5,598 nucleotides of DNA from contig RFJB01000090.1 in the NCBI GenBank assembly GCA_003695045.1, positions 1 through 5,598 on the forward strand, read 5' to 3'. This DNA comes from Candidatus Woesearchaeota archaeon (GTDB lineage: Archaea > Nanobdellota > Nanobdellia > Woesearchaeales > J091). Numbering within the stretch: position 1 is the first letter of the stretch; each line of letters starts with the position of its first letter. Of this stretch, positions 5,386-5,598 are shown piece by piece. The translations under genes were made by a program, and so were the position numbers. The notes below the pieces were generated by a model. It did not search any database and was not told the DNA's origin. It was given only the letters and a program-made list of their open reading frames with translations.

Positions 5386-5598
5386 ATGGAATCAAATAAG
5401 GGATATGAATTCCTGGAGCACACCGCGGATGTGAAGTTCAGGGCTTACGGCAGAACTCTTGATGAGGCGTTTGCCAATGCCGCACTTGCCGCCACGCACG
5501 TTCTCATAGAGCCGAGCAAGGTGAACTGCGCTGTTGCAAAGAAGATAAGCGTGAAGGCAAGCAGAAAGGACACTCTGCTTTACGAATTCCTGCAGGAG
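5386..5598 (+). CDS. Archease, N-terminal half (3' end outside window)
   Basis: Archease is a small cytoplasmic protein that speeds guanylation and turnover of the RNA ligase RtcB, which joins tRNA exons and broken RNAs with 2',3'-cyclic phosphate ends. The first 71 residues are visible, roughly half of the usual 135-150. They carry the family's signature start YEFLEHTADVKFRAYG (7-22), with the conserved HTAD, followed by the helix TLDEAFANAALA (24-35) and the strand/helix pattern ending in the YEFLQE segment (66-71). The conserved acidic residues near the C-terminus lie outside the window. The start ATG is set by family alignment and by the TATA box 26-27 bp upstream. RtcB is not visible here. 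The tRNA-Val upstream has no intron, so the two are not obviously linked in function. Confidence 0.94.
   Translation, partial: MESNKGYEFLEHTADVKFRAYGRTLDEAFANAALAATHVLIEPSKVNCAVAKKISVKASRKDTLLYEFLQE

Overview
The window looks like archaeal chromosome, probably from a DPANN-type or other small-genome archaeon; the exact lineage is inference. Support comes from a deoxyhypusine synthase (hypusine pathway), an archease, archaeal TATA boxes (not bacterial -35/-10 elements), a tRNA gene without encoded CCA, and single-pass surface proteins rich in N-glycosylation sequons. Every supported gene is on the + strand, and coding density is high. The gene at each edge is cut by the window.

Region 1 (2-2167) is a tight operon. 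The C-terminal part of deoxyhypusine synthase overlaps by 14 bp a fold-type III PLP-dependent decarboxylase (ornithine/arginine/diaminopimelate decarboxylase superfamily), which overlaps by 4 bp (ATGA) a TatD-family metal-dependent hydrolase. The first two plausibly act together: the decarboxylase would make the polyamine (or precursor) whose aminobutyl group the synthase transfers to aIF5A. TatD is probably a translationally coupled housekeeping passenger.

Region 2 (2168-3318) holds a TATA-driven gene for a single-pass membrane protein (cytoplasmic helical repeat, transmembrane helix, acidic linker, beta-rich ectodomain). It is followed by a tRNA-Val(CAC) gene with its own TATA box and about 140 bp of non-coding DNA.

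Region 3 (3319-5039) holds a two-gene unit of pilin-like, N-terminally anchored proteins overlapping by 7 bp. The larger has 14 N-X-S/T sequons in its outer part. They look like minor pilins or surface-complex subunits, but no pilus ATPase, platform protein or prepilin peptidase is in view.

Region 4 (5040-5598) holds a small acidic hypothetical protein and the start of archease, the activator of the RNA ligase RtcB. Each has a TATA-like box.

A consistent regulatory pattern runs through the window. Genes that begin a unit (2228, 3325, 5081, 5386) have a TATA-like box centred 25-28 bp before the start codon, the geometry of leaderless transcripts. Genes inside operons (387, 1418, 4620) overlap the previous gene and have a Shine-Dalgarno sequence. 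I found no CRISPR array, insertion sequence or clear novel defence system. The most unusual items are the glycosylated pilin-like pair, the synthase-decarboxylase pair with atypical active-site residues, and the small conserved-looking acidic protein.
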